Of a DNA stretch of 64,000 nt, positions 41,765 to 51,537 are shown piece after piece. The notes beneath the pieces were generated by a model, which was not told the origin of the DNA, made no database searches, and worked only from the letters and a program-made list of their open reading frames with translations. The stretch's first letter is position 1; the number at the start of each line of letters is the position of its first letter. Source of the DNA: Rhizobium terrae (GTDB lineage: Bacteria > Pseudomonadota > Alphaproteobacteria > Rhizobiales > Rhizobiaceae); assembly GCF_003425685.1 (NCBI RefSeq), contig NZ_QJKM01000002.1, forward strand, positions 62,001-126,000, in the 5' to 3' direction. Position numbers and translations under genes: made by a program.

Positions 41765-41911
41765 TCAGAAGCCGACGGCCTGGCGTGCAACGCGGCGGAT
41801 ATCGCCCTGGGCGATGCCGAGATCGTTGAGTTCACGCGGTGTCATACGGCCCAGTTCGGCAACCGTCTGACGGTACTTGCGCCAATTGTTGAGAGTGCGT
41901 GCGACGTTCAT
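41765..41911 (-). CDS. DUF1127 small Arg-rich protein
   Basis: A 48-residue protein ('MNVARTLNNWRKYRQTVAELG', 'MTPRELNDLGIAQGDIRRVAR') with the DUF1127 pattern (YjiS-like). In Agrobacterium small DUF1127 proteins have been linked to phosphate, carbon and RNA-turnover phenotypes; whether this one does the same is inference. The start at 41911 follows AAGGGGAACC. It has its own terminator. Upstream a perfect 12-bp palindrome, GCTTATATAAGC (41983-41994), is the likely promoter or operator region. Confidence 0.85.
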   Translation of the reverse strand: MNVARTLNNWRKYRQTVAELGRMTPRELNDLGIAQGDIRRVARQAVGF

Positions 41912-42032
41912 GATGGTTCCCCTTTCCTGGGATTTTCGAAGCCCAGCTGCCAGTCCTTGGCGCTCTCGTTTGCTTCGATGACGCTTATATAAGCTTATCA
42001 AACGTGCACAGAAAGCGCCCACTTAGCAGGCC

Positions 42033-42055
42033 ACCCATGCAGTATGTGCATGGGT
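42033..42055. repeat. 9-bp perfect hairpin ACCCATGCA/TGCATGGGT
   Basis: Stem 42033-42041 and 42047-42055 with a 5-base loop. No T-run follows on either strand, so it is not an obvious terminator. It lies in the 571-base gap between the DUF1127 start and the quinone oxidoreductase stop. Confidence 0.55.
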
Positions 42056-42117
42056 CTTCTCATATTAGACTTAATGAAAACGAAGAACAGTCGCCGCTGG
42101 AAATGAAAAGGCCAGAA

Positions 42118-42144
42118 ACGGAAAAGGGCCGCTCGAGGCGACCC
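42118..42144 (-). terminator. Rho-independent terminator of the small ORF at 42211-42285
   Basis: On the minus strand GGGTCGC (42144-42138) pairs with GCGGCCC (one G-T wobble), followed by TTTTCC. It lies 67 bases past the small ORF stop. Confidence 0.65.
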
Positions 42145-42210
42145 TTCCATGAGTTTGGTCCGGTTGAACGAACCCGAGGCGCTTCACAGCGGCCCGAAGG
42201 AAGATGAGGT

Positions 42211-42285
42211 TCAGGCCGAGGGCTGCCCCGTCAAGACCATCACCTTTCCATTGCCCGTTACGCAGACCGAAATCTCATTAGACAT
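42211..42285 (-). CDS. Candidate 24-residue small protein or leader
   Basis: Reads MSNEISVCVTGN then ...VMVLTGQPSA, ending at TGA 42211-42213. The site AAGGAAGGTGAT (42289-42300, minus strand) is nearly the full anti-anti-Shine-Dalgarno and ends three bases before ATG. A terminator follows at 42118-42144, and a weak TTGCGG/TACCTT promoter candidate precedes. There is no downstream gene on that strand before the terminator, so this would be a free-standing small protein rather than an attenuator. No homolog is known to me. Confidence 0.5.
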   Translation of the reverse strand: MSNEISVCVTGNGKVMVLTGQPSA

Positions 42286-42482
42286 TGGATCACCTTCCTT
42301 TCATTGCGTTGACGATGACTAAAAGGTAAGTGCGAAAGGTCGAATCCGCAAGGCACGTTATATGAACGATCGCGGATTTAATTGAGTTGCGAAAGCACCG
42401 GACCGGCTCTATCATTCGCGAGCTTCAATCGAGGCGTTCCACGTCCCGCTCCATCATATCTTCCGCAACCGCGATGCCGCTG

Positions 42483-43481
42483 CTAAAGCGTCACCACGAT
42501 CTTGCCGATATGGGTGCTGGTCTCCATCAGCCGGTGCGCCTCGACGACCTGTTCGAAGGGCAGGACCGTGTGGATGACCGGTGCGACGGCTCCCTCCCCC
42601 AGGAGCGGCCAGACCTCTGCCTGGAGGTCATCGCGGATGGCGCGTTTTTCGTCCGCGGTGCGCGGGCGCATGGTGGAGCCGGTCACCGTCAGGCGCTTCA
42701 CCATGATCGGCGAGAGATTGACATTTTCAGCCACGTTGCCGCCGAGGAAGGCGATGATTGACAGGCAGCCGTCCTTGGCGAGAACCGAAAGGTTCTTTTC
42801 CAGATAGGCGGCGCCGATCATGTCGAGCACGACGTCGACGCCTTTTCCGCCGGTCACCTCCCTGATCACGGCGGTGAAATCTTCCGTCTTGTAGTCGATG
42901 CCGCGCGTCGCACCGAGCCTTTCGCAGGCCTCGCATTTTTCCCTGGAGCCGGCAGTGGCGTAGATCGTCGCGCCGAAGGCCTTGGCAAGCTGGATCGCCG
43001 TCGTGCCGATGCCGCTCGTGCCGCCGTGGATCAGCACGCTTTCGCCCTCCGTGAGGCCGGCCATCTGGAAGAGGTTCGCCCAGACCGTGAAGAAGGTTTC
43101 CGGCAGCGCTGCCGCCCTGACGGCGTCATAGTCCTTCGGCCAGAAAAGCGCTTGGCCGGCCGGCACAACGCAGTATTCCGCATAACCGCCGCCATTCGCC
43201 AGCGCGCAGACCTTGTCGCCGAGCCTGAATTCCGAAACGCCTTCGCCGAGCGCGGCCACTTCGCCGGCGATCTCAAGGCCAAGGATGGGGCTTGCATCCT
43301 TGGGCGGCGGATAGGCGCCCTTGCGCTGCTGCACATCCGGGCGGTTGATGCCGGCCGCCTCGACCTTCACCAGGATTTCGCCCGGCCGGACCGCTGGCAG
43401 CGGCCCCTTGGCGATGGTCATGACCTCCGGTTCTCCGAAGGACGGCAGGTCGATGAAACGCATTTCGACGGGAAGCGGCAT
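42483..43481 (-). CDS. NAD(P)H-quinone oxidoreductase, MDR superfamily (PIG3-like)
   Basis: A 332-residue zinc-independent medium-chain oxidoreductase. Nucleotide-binding motif '[21 protein letters not shown]' at about residues 146-166, and '[18 protein letters not shown]' and '[12 protein letters not shown]' in the catalytic domain. 'GIDYKTEDF', '[16 protein letters not shown]' follow as in PIG3-type quinone oxidoreductases. No zinc-binding Cys cluster is seen. It probably reduces quinones or reactive carbonyls with NADPH. GGAG precedes the ATG. Confidence 0.93.
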   Translation of the reverse strand: MPLPVEMRFIDLPSFGEPEVMTIAKGPLPAVRPGEILVKVEAAGINRPDVQQRKGAYPPPKDASPILGLEIAGEVAALGEGVSEFRLGDKVCALANGGGYAEYCVVPAGQALFWPKDYDAVRAAALPETFFTVWANLFQMAGLTEGESVLIHGGTSGIGTTAIQLAKAFGATIYATAGSREKCEACERLGATRGIDYKTEDFTAVIREVTGGKGVDVVLDMIGAAYLEKNLSVLAKDGCLSIIAFLGGNVAENVNLSPIMVKRLTVTGSTMRPRTADEKRAIRDDLQAEVWPLLGEGAVAPVIHTVLPFEQVVEAHRLMETSTHIGKIVVTL

Positions 43482-43572
43482 GGTGGGACTCTCCTCACAG
43501 TATTGGCCACTGATTTGGCCTCTGACTTAGGACAGTCCGATCAGGTTAGGAAGGCGGCGTTCCGCCACGCGG

Positions 43573-45378
43573 TCATTTTGTCTCGCCGAAACTCGCAAAG
43601 ACGAGGCCGCCTTCATTGTCCTTGGCCTCGGCCTTGACGGCGGCGATTTCCGAACCGATGCGGCCGACATCGTCGAGAAGCAGGCCCTGCGGCAGTTCCA
43701 GGACGCCGATCGAGCAGCGCAGCAGGGGGAAATCGCGCTCGGCACCGGAGCGGTCGTGGCCGCGGATCTTGCCGGCGGCGCGCTCCTCCGGGGAATAGAG
43801 CTGGGCGACGTCGTCATGGAAATCCGAGAGCAGGCGTTCGAGGATTTCGTTCAGTTCGTCGCGGGTCCAGTCGCGTACGCCGATGAAGAAGTCGTCGCCG
43901 CCGACATGGCCGAGGAAATCACCTTCGGAGAAGAAATAGCGCTTCATCAAGGCGGCAAACAACGAGATGGCATGGTCGCCCATCTGGAAACCGTAATGAT
44001 CGTTGAACGGCTTGAAGTTGTCGAAGTCGCAATAGCAGAAGAAGCGCGTCTGGTCGTCGTCCCGCCCTACCTCCTGCATGAAATCGCGGATGGCGCGATT
44101 GCCCGGCAATCCGGTCAGCGGATTCTGGTCCTGGGCGATCTTCAACTGCTTTTCGTTGATGACCTTGATGAGCGACGCGGCGGAGACGACGCCCGCGTAA
44201 CGCATGTTCTCGGTCAGGATCACGCAGGCGCTGTTGTCCATGTTGGCGAAGAGGCTCATCAGCTCCTCCGCCTCGGCATCGAGCCCGATGATCGGCGCGC
44301 GGTCGACGAAATGCGAGATGGAGCGCTCATAGACCTTGTTCTTCAGAAGGTCACGGCCGAAGGGCTGATAGATGTATTCCTTCAGGTGGTATTCGTTGAT
44401 GACGCCGCGCGGCTCGCCATTGGCGTTGAGGACCGGGAAAAAGGCCTGGCGCGGGTTTCGGTGAAAAAGCTCGAACACGCTGTCGATGCTCTCGTTCTCG
44501 TAGACCGTCGGCAGATGCTCGATCTGCTTGCGGATGAGGATTTCGTCGAGCGACTGGCTGGAGCGGCGCGAACGGCCGATATCGGCAAGATATGGGAAAG
44601 AGGACTGCAGTTCGGTGACGAAGGTAGTGGGGCGGGCGATGAACCAGCCCTGCACGAGATCGACGCCGTATTCGCGGCAGGCGAGAAACTCCGCCTCGGT
44701 CTCGATGCCTTCGGCAATGACGCGGATGCCGAGCACATGGGCGATGTTGACGATGTTCTTGACGAGATGGCGCTTGCGTGGGCTCTTGTCGATGCCGGCG
44801 ACGAAATGCCGGTCGATCTTCAGGTAGTCGACCGGATGATCGCAAAGCAGCTTCATCTCACCATGACCGACTCCGAAATCGTCGATCGCCAGCTTGAAAC
44901 CCTCCTTGCGCATGCGGGTCGCCACGTCGGCGAATTCCGGCACGCTGGTATTGTCGAAGCGTTCGGAAAACTCGAAGCAGACGGAAGACGGCGCGATATT
45001 GGCCTTGCGCAGGTGCTGGACCAGTTTTTCGATGAAATATTCGCCGTGGCGGATCAGCCGCACATCGAGATTGAGGAAAAGCGTCGCGGAGGAGAAATCC
45101 GGCAGGCTGGCGAACTTTGCAAGCGCGCGGCTCGCCATCATCTGTTCCAGTGCCAGAAGCTGGCCGGTTTCCTGAGCCTGATCGAGCAGTTCGAGGGGAG
45201 AAGAGAAGCCGATCCGCTCCTGGCCGCGCAGCAGCGATTCATATCCGAAGACCGAACCGGTCCCCACTTCGACGATCGGCTGGAAGGCATTTTCGAGAAC
45301 GAGTTTCGAAAGGGTGACGAGCTGATCGCTCGCGTATCGACGGAAAACGCCCGGTTCCAAAATGGCCGCAGACGACAT
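43573..45378 (-). CDS. EAL-CBS-GGDEF protein (cyclic di-GMP signalling)
   Basis: A 601-residue cytosolic protein in the unusual order EAL (about 20-265), paired CBS domains (about 275-400), GGDEF (about 425-590). EAL residues: 'YESLLRGQ' (the ExLxR start), 'FEFSERF', 'AIDDFGVGHGE' (DDFG loop), 'YLKIDRHF' (Lys), and 'AEGIETEAE' (Glu): an active phosphodiesterase is likely. The GGDEF loop reads 'GHVGGDDFFIG' (E replaced by D), so cyclase activity is doubtful; it may instead bind GTP. CBS pairs usually sense adenine nucleotides. No signal peptide. Confidence 0.94.
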   Translation of the reverse strand: MSSAAILEPGVFRRYASDQLVTLSKLVLENAFQPIVEVGTGSVFGYESLLRGQERIGFSSPLELLDQAQETGQLLALEQMMASRALAKFASLPDFSSATLFLNLDVRLIRHGEYFIEKLVQHLRKANIAPSSVCFEFSERFDNTSVPEFADVATRMRKEGFKLAIDDFGVGHGEMKLLCDHPVDYLKIDRHFVAGIDKSPRKRHLVKNIVNIAHVLGIRVIAEGIETEAEFLACREYGVDLVQGWFIARPTTFVTELQSSFPYLADIGRSRRSSQSLDEILIRKQIEHLPTVYENESIDSVFELFHRNPRQAFFPVLNANGEPRGVINEYHLKEYIYQPFGRDLLKNKVYERSISHFVDRAPIIGLDAEAEELMSLFANMDNSACVILTENMRYAGVVSAASLIKVINEKQLKIAQDQNPLTGLPGNRAIRDFMQEVGRDDDQTRFFCYCDFDNFKPFNDHYGFQMGDHAISLFAALMKRYFFSEGDFLGHVGGDDFFIGVRDWTRDELNEILERLLSDFHDDVAQLYSPEERAAGKIRGHDRSGAERDFPLLRCSIGVLELPQGLLLDDVGRIGSEIAAVKAEAKDNEGGLVFASFGETK

Positions 45379-45543
45379 TACTCATTACTCCACTGCGCAA
45401 TGGCCTCAAACACGAATGTAAGGGTCCCAGCAATTCGTCAAGAATCCCTTTCCCGAACATGACGGTTGGATGAAATTTCAGTGACATGAAAAAGCAATTT
45501 AATACAATATTATAACGAGTTAACGCAGCAACCCGAAGCTGAA

Positions 45544-46092
45544 TCATGCCCGCGCGGCAAGCGCCAGGGCAATCAGCGCCCAGCCCTGCATCATCAGGTC
45601 GATGCCGAGGAAAAGGCCGAGAATCCAGAGACTGTTGACCGGCCAGCCGATGGCGATGATCAGGCCCGCAAGCGCAGTGATGACGCCGCCCGCGACGACC
45701 CAGCCGGAACCGCGCATCGGCCGCATGCGAAAACCGATCCAGATGCGGAACAGACCGGCGACGAGGAGCGCCACCGCCATGAAGAAGGTCAGGATGGCGG
45801 CCGTGAGTGCCGGGTTCCAGAAGGCGAGCAAGCCGGCAACGGTGTAGAGGAGGCCGCTCAGCGCCCAATACAGGATGTGGTCCCAGCCCCTCACCTGGAA
45901 GGCATGGACGAGATAGGCGATGCCGCCCACCAGCATCATCATGCCGATGTAGAAAACCGAGGCGACAGTCGCCACGAAGAGATTGGCGAGCGCCACGAAG
46001 CCAAAGACGAGAAGGAGGATGCCGAGGGCGAGGAACCAGCCCCATTTGTTGCGGAGCGTCGAAGCCGATGGTGTATCGAGACCGAATGCCAT
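45544..46092 (-). CDS. hdeD: HdeD-family membrane protein
   Basis: A 182-residue membrane protein with six hydrophobic segments, the HdeD (DUF308) pattern: 'WGWFLALGILLLVFGFVAL' near the start, then repeated 'GGIAYLVHAF', 'AVALLVAGLFRIWIGF' and 'GWVVAGGVITALAGLIIAIGWP'. E. coli HdeD is linked to acid resistance; the role here is not known. ATG 46092 follows GGGGGTG; a GTG two codons upstream is possible. It is divergent from the bet operon, with 181 bases between. Confidence 0.88.
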   Translation of the reverse strand: MAFGLDTPSASTLRNKWGWFLALGILLLVFGFVALANLFVATVASVFYIGMMMLVGGIAYLVHAFQVRGWDHILYWALSGLLYTVAGLLAFWNPALTAAILTFFMAVALLVAGLFRIWIGFRMRPMRGSGWVVAGGVITALAGLIIAIGWPVNSLWILGLFLGIDLMMQGWALIALALAARA

Positions 46093-46235
46093 GCTCACCC
46101 CCTTTTTTCGAATATCTTGTTCAAGTCTAAGAGAAAAGATGTGGAGCGGGTTTGAGCAAGGTCAACGGCGCGCTTTTGAGACAGGAAGGTTCGCAATCGT
46201 TTCTTGATTGGCGGCGGGATCAAAAATAACTCACT

Positions 46236-46246
46236 TGGACGTTCAT
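46236..46246. promoter_or_regulatory. BetI-like operator upstream of betC
   Basis: TTGGACGTTCA, 27 bases upstream of the betC start, matches the central part of the BetI target described in pseudomonads (TTGATTGRACGTTCAAT). It would let a BetI encoded elsewhere repress betCBA. Confidence 0.6.
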
Positions 46247-46273
46247 TCCGAACAGCAGAAAGCCAGACCCGCC

Positions 46274-47797
46274 ATGAACAAGCCCAACATCCTCATCGTC
46301 ATGGTCGACCAGTTGAACGGCACGCTGTTTCCCGACGGGCCGGCGGACTGGCTGCATGCGCCGCACCTGAAAGCGCTCGCGGCCCGCTCGGCGCGGTTTG
46401 CCAACAACTACACGTCCTCGCCGCTCTGCGCGCCGGCCCGCGCCTCGTTCATGGCCGGGCAATTGCCGAGCCGGACGCGGGTCTACGACAATGCGGCGGA
46501 ATACGTTTCCTCGATACCGACCTTCGCGCATCACCTGCGCCGCGCGGGCTACTACACGGCGCTTTCCGGCAAGATGCATTTCGTCGGGCCGGACCAGTTG
46601 CACGGGTTCGAGGAGCGGCTGACGACCGACATCTATCCGGCCGATTTCGGTTGGACGCCGGACTACCGCAAGCCCGGCGAGCGGATCGACTGGTGGTATC
46701 ACAATCTGGGCTCCGTCACCGGCGCAGGGGTGGCCGAGATCACCAACCAGATGGAATATGACGACGAGGTGGCCTTCCTCGCCAACCAGAAGCTCTATCA
46801 TCTCGCCCGCGAGCGCGACGACGCCGGCCGGCGGCCGTGGTGCCTCACCGTCTCCTTCACCCATCCGCACGACCCTTACGTGGCGCGCCGGAAGTTCTGG
46901 GATCTCTACGAGGATTGCAAACACCTTCTGCCGGAGATCGGCGAGATCCCGCTGGGGGAACAGGATCCGCATTCGCAGCGGATCATCTTTTCCTGCGACT
47001 ACAGGAACTTTGAGGTGAGCGAGGAGCATATCCGCCGCGCCCGCCGCGGTTATTTCGCCAACATTTCCTATATCGACGAGAAGGTCGGCGAGCTGATCGA
47101 CACGCTTTCCCGCACCCGGATGCTGGACGACACACTGATCGTCTTCTGCTCCGACCACGGCGATATGCTGGGCGAGCGCGGGCTGTGGTTCAAGATGAAC
47201 TTCTTCGAAGGTTCGGCGCGCGTGCCGCTGATGATCGCCGGGCCGGGTGTTGCCCCCGCCCTGCATATGGCGCCGGTTTCCAACCTCGACGTCACCCCGA
47301 CGCTCTGCGATCTCGCGGGGATTTCCATGGAAGAGATAAAACCCTGGACGGATGGCGAAAGCCTCAAACCGATGATGGATGGCGCGCCGCGCGTAACCCC
47401 GGTGCTGATGGAATATGCGGCGGAAGGTTCCTATGCGCCGCTGGTCGGCATCCGCGAGGGCAAGTGGAAATATATCCATTGCGAGCTGGACCCGGAACAG
47501 CTCTTCGATCTCGAGGCCGACCCGAAGGAACTCACGAACCTTGCCGGCGATCCGGCGCATGCCGATATTCTCGAAGGCTTTCGGACCAGGCGGAAGGCAC
47601 AATGGGACATGACCGCCTTCGACGCCGCGGTGCGCGAAAGCCAGGCGCGGCGCTGGGTGGTCTACGAGGCGTTGAGGAACGGCGCCTATTACCCTTGGGA
47701 CCACCAGCCGCTACGGGATGCCTCGGAGCGCTACATGCGCAACCATATGAACCTTGATATTCTTGAAGAATCAAAGCGTTATCCTAGAGGGGAATAA
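46274..47797 (+). CDS. betC: Choline-sulfatase
   Basis: A 507-residue cytosolic sulfatase converting choline-O-sulfate to choline and sulfate. The modified cysteine is Cys52 in '[12 protein letters not shown]' (CxPxR, formylglycine site); metal and substrate residues lie in '[10 protein letters not shown]' and '[15 protein letters not shown]'. C-terminal '[13 protein letters not shown]' matches BetC. First gene of betC-betB-betA. The ATG at 46274 has a weak site. A formylglycine-generating enzyme is needed and lies elsewhere. Links osmoprotectant and sulfur supply. Confidence 0.95.
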   Translation: MNKPNILIVMVDQLNGTLFPDGPADWLHAPHLKALAARSARFANNYTSSPLCAPARASFMAGQLPSRTRVYDNAAEYVSSIPTFAHHLRRAGYYTALSGKMHFVGPDQLHGFEERLTTDIYPADFGWTPDYRKPGERIDWWYHNLGSVTGAGVAEITNQMEYDDEVAFLANQKLYHLARERDDAGRRPWCLTVSFTHPHDPYVARRKFWDLYEDCKHLLPEIGEIPLGEQDPHSQRIIFSCDYRNFEVSEEHIRRARRGYFANISYIDEKVGELIDTLSRTRMLDDTLIVFCSDHGDMLGERGLWFKMNFFEGSARVPLMIAGPGVAPALHMAPVSNLDVTPTLCDLAGISMEEIKPWTDGESLKPMMDGAPRVTPVLMEYAAEGSYAPLVGIREGKWKYIHCELDPEQLFDLEADPKELTNLAGDPAHADILEGFRTRRKAQWDMTAFDAAVRESQARRWVVYEALRNGAYYPWDHQPLRDASERYMRNHMNLDILEESKRYPRGE

Positions 47798-47810
47798 CGG
47801 GGAGAACGAG

Positions 47811-49274
47811 ATGAAAGCCCAACCGATCGCCAGTCATTTCATCGACGGCGAATATGTCGAGGACACCGAAGGCGCCGTCATCGAAAGCCTTTACCCGGCA
47901 ACCGGCGAAGTGATCGCCCGGCTGCACGCGGCGACACCGGCGATCGTCGAGAGGGCGATCGCCGCCGCCAAGCGCGCCCAGCCGGAATGGGCGGGATTAA
48001 GCCCGACGGCGCGCGGCCGCATCCTGAAGCGCGCCGCCGAGATCATGCGCGAAAGTAACCGCGAACTCTCCGAGCTTGAGACGCTCGATACCGGCAAGCC
48101 GATCCAGGAGACGATCGTCGCCGACCCGACGTCCGGGGCGGACAGTTTCGAATTCTTCGGGGGCGTGATCGCCGCCGGCCTCAATGGTTCCCACATCCCG
48201 CTCGGGCGGGATTTCGCCTATACGAAGCGGGTGCCTCTCGGCGTCTGCGTCGGCATCGGCGCCTGGAACTATCCCCAGCAGATCGCCTGCTGGAAAGGCG
48301 CGCCGGCGCTCGCCGCCGGCAATGCGATGGTCTTCAAGCCATCGGAAAACACACCGCTCGGCGCGTTGAAGATCGCCGAGATCCTGATCGAAGCCGGCCT
48401 GCCGAAGGGGCTCTACAACGTCATCCAGGGCGACCGGAACACCGGGCCGCTGCTCGTCAACCATCCGGACGTCGCCAAGGTTTCGCTGACCGGTTCGGTG
48501 CCGACCGGCCGCAAGGTGGCGGCCTCAGCCGCCGGCAATCTCAAGCATGTGACGATGGAACTCGGCGGCAAGTCGCCGCTGATCGTCTTCGACGATGCGG
48601 ATATCGACAGCGCCATCGGCGGGGCGATGCTCGGCAATTTCTATTCGACGGGCCAGGTCTGCTCCAACGGGACACGCGTTTTCGTTCAGAGGAAGATCAA
48701 GGACACGTTCCTCTCGCGGCTCAAGACACGGACGGAAAAGATCGTCATCGGCGATCCGCTGGACGAGGCCACCCAGCTCGGCCCGATGGTCTCCTTCGAC
48801 CAGCGGCAGAAAGTGCTGTCCTATATCGACAAGGGCAAGGCGGAAGGTGCCGCGCTGATTACCGGCGGCGGCATTCCGAACCATGTCACCGGTGAAGGCT
48901 ACTACATCCAGCCGACCGTGTTCGCCGACGTCACCGACAACATGACCATCGCGCGGGAGGAGATTTTCGGACCTGTCATGTGCGTGCTCGATTTCGACGG
49001 CGAGGACGAGGTGATCGCCCGCGCCAACGCTACGGAATTCGGCCTCTCGGCCGGCGTCTTCACCGCCGACCTGACGCGCGGGCACCGGGTGGCGGATCGG
49101 CTTGAGGCCGGCACGCTGTGGATCAATACGTACAATCTCTGCCCGGTGGAAATTCCCTTCGGCGGGTCGAAGCAATCAGGTTTTGGGCGAGAGAATTCGC
49201 TGGCCGCGCTGGAGCATTATTCGGAGCTGAAGACCGTCTATGTCGGCATGGGGCCGGTCGAGGCGCCGTATTGA
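47811..49274 (+). CDS. betB: Betaine-aldehyde dehydrogenase
   Basis: A 487-residue aldehyde dehydrogenase that oxidises betaine aldehyde to glycine betaine with NAD(P)+. Catalytic residues: Asn152 in '[20 protein letters not shown]' (first part), Glu250 in '[10 protein letters not shown]', and Cys284 in '[10 protein letters not shown]' (the CSNG pattern of BetB). Second gene of the operon, 13 bases after betC; GGGG and GGAG precede the ATG. The start at 47811 (MKAQPIAS) is favoured over an in-frame start within betC. Confidence 0.96.
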   Translation: MKAQPIASHFIDGEYVEDTEGAVIESLYPATGEVIARLHAATPAIVERAIAAAKRAQPEWAGLSPTARGRILKRAAEIMRESNRELSELETLDTGKPIQETIVADPTSGADSFEFFGGVIAAGLNGSHIPLGRDFAYTKRVPLGVCVGIGAWNYPQQIACWKGAPALAAGNAMVFKPSENTPLGALKIAEILIEAGLPKGLYNVIQGDRNTGPLLVNHPDVAKVSLTGSVPTGRKVAASAAGNLKHVTMELGGKSPLIVFDDADIDSAIGGAMLGNFYSTGQVCSNGTRVFVQRKIKDTFLSRLKTRTEKIVIGDPLDEATQLGPMVSFDQRQKVLSYIDKGKAEGAALITGGGIPNHVTGEGYYIQPTVFADVTDNMTIAREEIFGPVMCVLDFDGEDEVIARANATEFGLSAGVFTADLTRGHRVADRLEAGTLWINTYNLCPVEIPFGGSKQSGFGRENSLAALEHYSELKTVYVGMGPVEAPY

Positions 49275-49302
49275 GGGCGGTCAGGTCTCGAGGACATTAA
49301 AC

Positions 49303-50955
49303 ATGCTTCAGGCAGATTTCGTCATCATCGGTTCCGGTTCCGCAGGTTCGGCCATGGCCTATCGCCTGTCGGAGGATGGAAAACATTCGGTGATCGTCAT
49401 CGAGGCAGGAGGTACGGATTTCGGGCCGTTCATCCAGATGCCGGGTGCGCTTGCCTGGCCGATGAGCATGAAGCGCTACAATTGGGGTTATCTCTCCGAG
49501 CCCGAGCCGAACCTCAACAACCGCCGCATCACCGCACCGCGCGGCAAGGTGATCGGCGGATCTTCGTCGATCAACGGGCTCGTTTATGTGCGGGGACACG
49601 CGGAAGACTACAATCGCTGGGCGGACCTCGGCGCAACCGGCTGGGCCTATGCGGACGTGCTGCCCTATTTCAAACGCATGGAACATTCCCACGGCGGCGA
49701 GGAAGGCTGGCGCGGCACGGACGGGCCACTGCATGTGCAGCGCGGGCCGGTGACCAACCCGCTCTTCCACGCTTTCATCCACGCGGGAAGGCAGGCCGGT
49801 TTCGAAATGACCGAGGACTATAACGGCTCGAAGCAGGAAGGTTTCGGGCTGATGGAGCAGACGATCTATCGCGGCCGGCGCTGGTCGGCTGCGAACGCCT
49901 ATCTGAAGCCGGCGCTGAAACGGCCGAATGTCGAACTGGTTTATGGCTTCGCCAACAGAGTGGTGATCGAGAATGGCCGGGCGGCGGGCGTCGAAGTCGA
50001 GCGGCGTGGCGTCAAGGAAATCGTCAAGGCGAACCGCGAAGTGATCGTCGCCGCCTCCGCCTTCAACTCGCCGAAACTGCTGATGCTCTCCGGCATCGGC
50101 CCTGCCGAACACTTGAAGGCGGTGGGCATCGAGGTGAAAGCCGACCGGCCGGGAGTCGGCGCCAATCTGCAGGACCATATGGAATTCTATTTCCAGCAGG
50201 TCTCCACGAAACCGGTATCGCTCTATTCCTGGCTGCCCTGGTTCTGGCAGGGCGTGGCCGGCGCGCAATGGGTGCTGTCGAAGGGCGGGCTCGGAGCCTC
50301 CAATCAGTTCGAAGCCTGCGCCTTCCTGCGCTCGGCCCCGGGCCTGAAACAGCCGGATATCCAGTATCATTTCCTGCCGGTGGCGATCTCCTACGATGGG
50401 CGCGCGGCGGCGAAAAGTCATGGTTTTCAGGTGCATGTCGGCTACAACCTGTCGAAATCGCGCGGCTCGGTGACCCTGCGTTCCGCGGATCCGAAGGCGG
50501 AGCCGGTGCTGCGCTTCAACTACATGAGCCATCCCGAGGACTGGGAAAAATTCCGCCATTGCGTGCGACTGACCCGCGAGATCTTCAGCCAGAAGGCGTT
50601 CGACGACTATCGCGGGCCGGAAATCCAGCCGGGCGAAGCGGTGCAGACGGACGAGGAAATCGATGCCTTCCTCAAACAGCATCTGGAAAGCGCCTACCAT
50701 CCCTGCGGCACCTGCCGCATGGGCCGCGCCGACGACCCGCTCGCCGTGGTCGACCCGGAATGCCGGGTGATCGGTATCGACGGACTGCGCGTCGCGGATT
50801 CGTCGATCTTCCCGCATGTCACCTACGGCAATCTCAACGGCCCGTCGATCATGACCGGCGAAAAGGCCGCCGACCACATCCTCGGCAAGCCACCGCTGCC
50901 GCGCAGCAACCAGGAGCCTTGGATCAATCCGCGGGCTGCGGTGAGCGACCGGTAA
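49303..50955 (+). CDS. betA: Choline dehydrogenase
   Basis: A 550-residue FAD-dependent GMC oxidoreductase, membrane-associated by analogy with E. coli BetA, oxidising choline to betaine aldehyde. N-terminal FAD motif '[17 protein letters not shown]'; GMC signatures '[15 protein letters not shown]' and 'SGIGPAEHL'; catalytic His-Pro/His-Asn region near '[10 protein letters not shown]' and '[15 protein letters not shown]'. The start at 49303 (MLQADFVI) follows CGAGGACA and lies 28 bases after betB. Last gene of the operon. Confidence 0.96.
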   Translation: MLQADFVIIGSGSAGSAMAYRLSEDGKHSVIVIEAGGTDFGPFIQMPGALAWPMSMKRYNWGYLSEPEPNLNNRRITAPRGKVIGGSSSINGLVYVRGHAEDYNRWADLGATGWAYADVLPYFKRMEHSHGGEEGWRGTDGPLHVQRGPVTNPLFHAFIHAGRQAGFEMTEDYNGSKQEGFGLMEQTIYRGRRWSAANAYLKPALKRPNVELVYGFANRVVIENGRAAGVEVERRGVKEIVKANREVIVAASAFNSPKLLMLSGIGPAEHLKAVGIEVKADRPGVGANLQDHMEFYFQQVSTKPVSLYSWLPWFWQGVAGAQWVLSKGGLGASNQFEACAFLRSAPGLKQPDIQYHFLPVAISYDGRAAAKSHGFQVHVGYNLSKSRGSVTLRSADPKAEPVLRFNYMSHPEDWEKFRHCVRLTREIFSQKAFDDYRGPEIQPGEAVQTDEEIDAFLKQHLESAYHPCGTCRMGRADDPLAVVDPECRVIGIDGLRVADSSIFPHVTYGNLNGPSIMTGEKAADHILGKPPLPRSNQEPWINPRAAVSDR

Positions 50956-50957
50956 TA

Positions 50958-51047
50958 TCAGAGCACGTATGGAATTCGAATGCCGGGGGCTTCAGCGGGG
51001 AAATCCTTGGTATTGCGGGTCACCAGAAGCATGGAATGAAATCCAAT
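50958..51047 (-). pseudogene. C-terminal remnant of a PIN-domain (VapC-like) toxin gene
   Basis: After the betA stop, the minus strand reads MLLVTRNTKDFP, then GIRIPYVL, ending at TGA 50958-50960. 'LVTRNTKDF...GI.IPYVL' is the usual C-terminus of VapC-type PIN toxins. No start or N-terminal Asp motif remains; the frame is directly continuous with the stop of the gene at 51048. A decayed toxin gene is the best reading. Confidence 0.6.
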
Positions 51048-51518
51048 CTACAAAAACCCAATCCATCTTCCAGCGACTACGGTCGCAATCCATATGGCTA
51101 TCGAAACAATAGCGGACATACGGATCGCCGGATTTGGCACACCGCCGGCCAACACGTGCCGCCATCCGCTGCCGAAATGGACGACTGCGACGTTGATCAG
51201 GGCAAGCGCGATGAGACCGAGTTTAGCCAGGAACGCGGAATTCTGAGCATATTCCACTGGCCGGACGGTAAAGAGACAGAAGCCCGTCAGGATAGCCAGC
51301 GCGACACCCACCCCTGCAAGTCGCGAGAGAAAGCGCGCCACCTCGGCCAGCGGCACCGTGGGGGCAAGGCCGAGGAGGCGGAGGTCGAGCGCCAGAATTG
51401 CGCCGAACAGCATCGCGATGCCGAGAATATGTACGGCGTTGACCAGCAGATAGAGTGTCGAGGAGGCGATCAGCGCCCGCGCGAGCGGTGTTTCGGCGAG
51501 CGGCGCGAGAAACTCCAT
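51048..51518 (-). CDS. DUF6644-like membrane protein
   Basis: A 156-residue protein with four hydrophobic helices (starting about residues 25, 55, 70 and 130): 'LYLLVNAVHILGIAMLFGAILALDLRLLG', split by helix breaks, 'AGVGVALAILTGFCLF', 'FLAKLGLIALALINVAVVHFG' and 'MSAIVSIAIWIATVVAGRWIGF'. The His in the first and second halves could bind a metal or haem. I place it by memory with DUF6644; function is unknown. It follows the DUF6152 gene, 20 bases apart, in one unit. Confidence 0.8.
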   Translation of the reverse strand: MEFLAPLAETPLARALIASSTLYLLVNAVHILGIAMLFGAILALDLRLLGLAPTVPLAEVARFLSRLAGVGVALAILTGFCLFTVRPVEYAQNSAFLAKLGLIALALINVAVVHFGSGWRHVLAGGVPNPAIRMSAIVSIAIWIATVVAGRWIGFL

Positions 51519-51537
51519 CTCGAGTTCCCCGGCTTGC

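Noticed and set aside
43756..45462. Long plus-strand frame opposite the EAL-CBS-GGDEF gene
   Set aside because: A shadow of the real gene in a GC-rich genome, with no motif of its own.
46220..47704. 494-codon frame antisense to betC
   Set aside because: Shadow frame; betC on the other strand has all sulfatase motifs.
49297..50877. 526-codon frame antisense to betA
   Set aside because: Shadow frame; betA is unambiguous.
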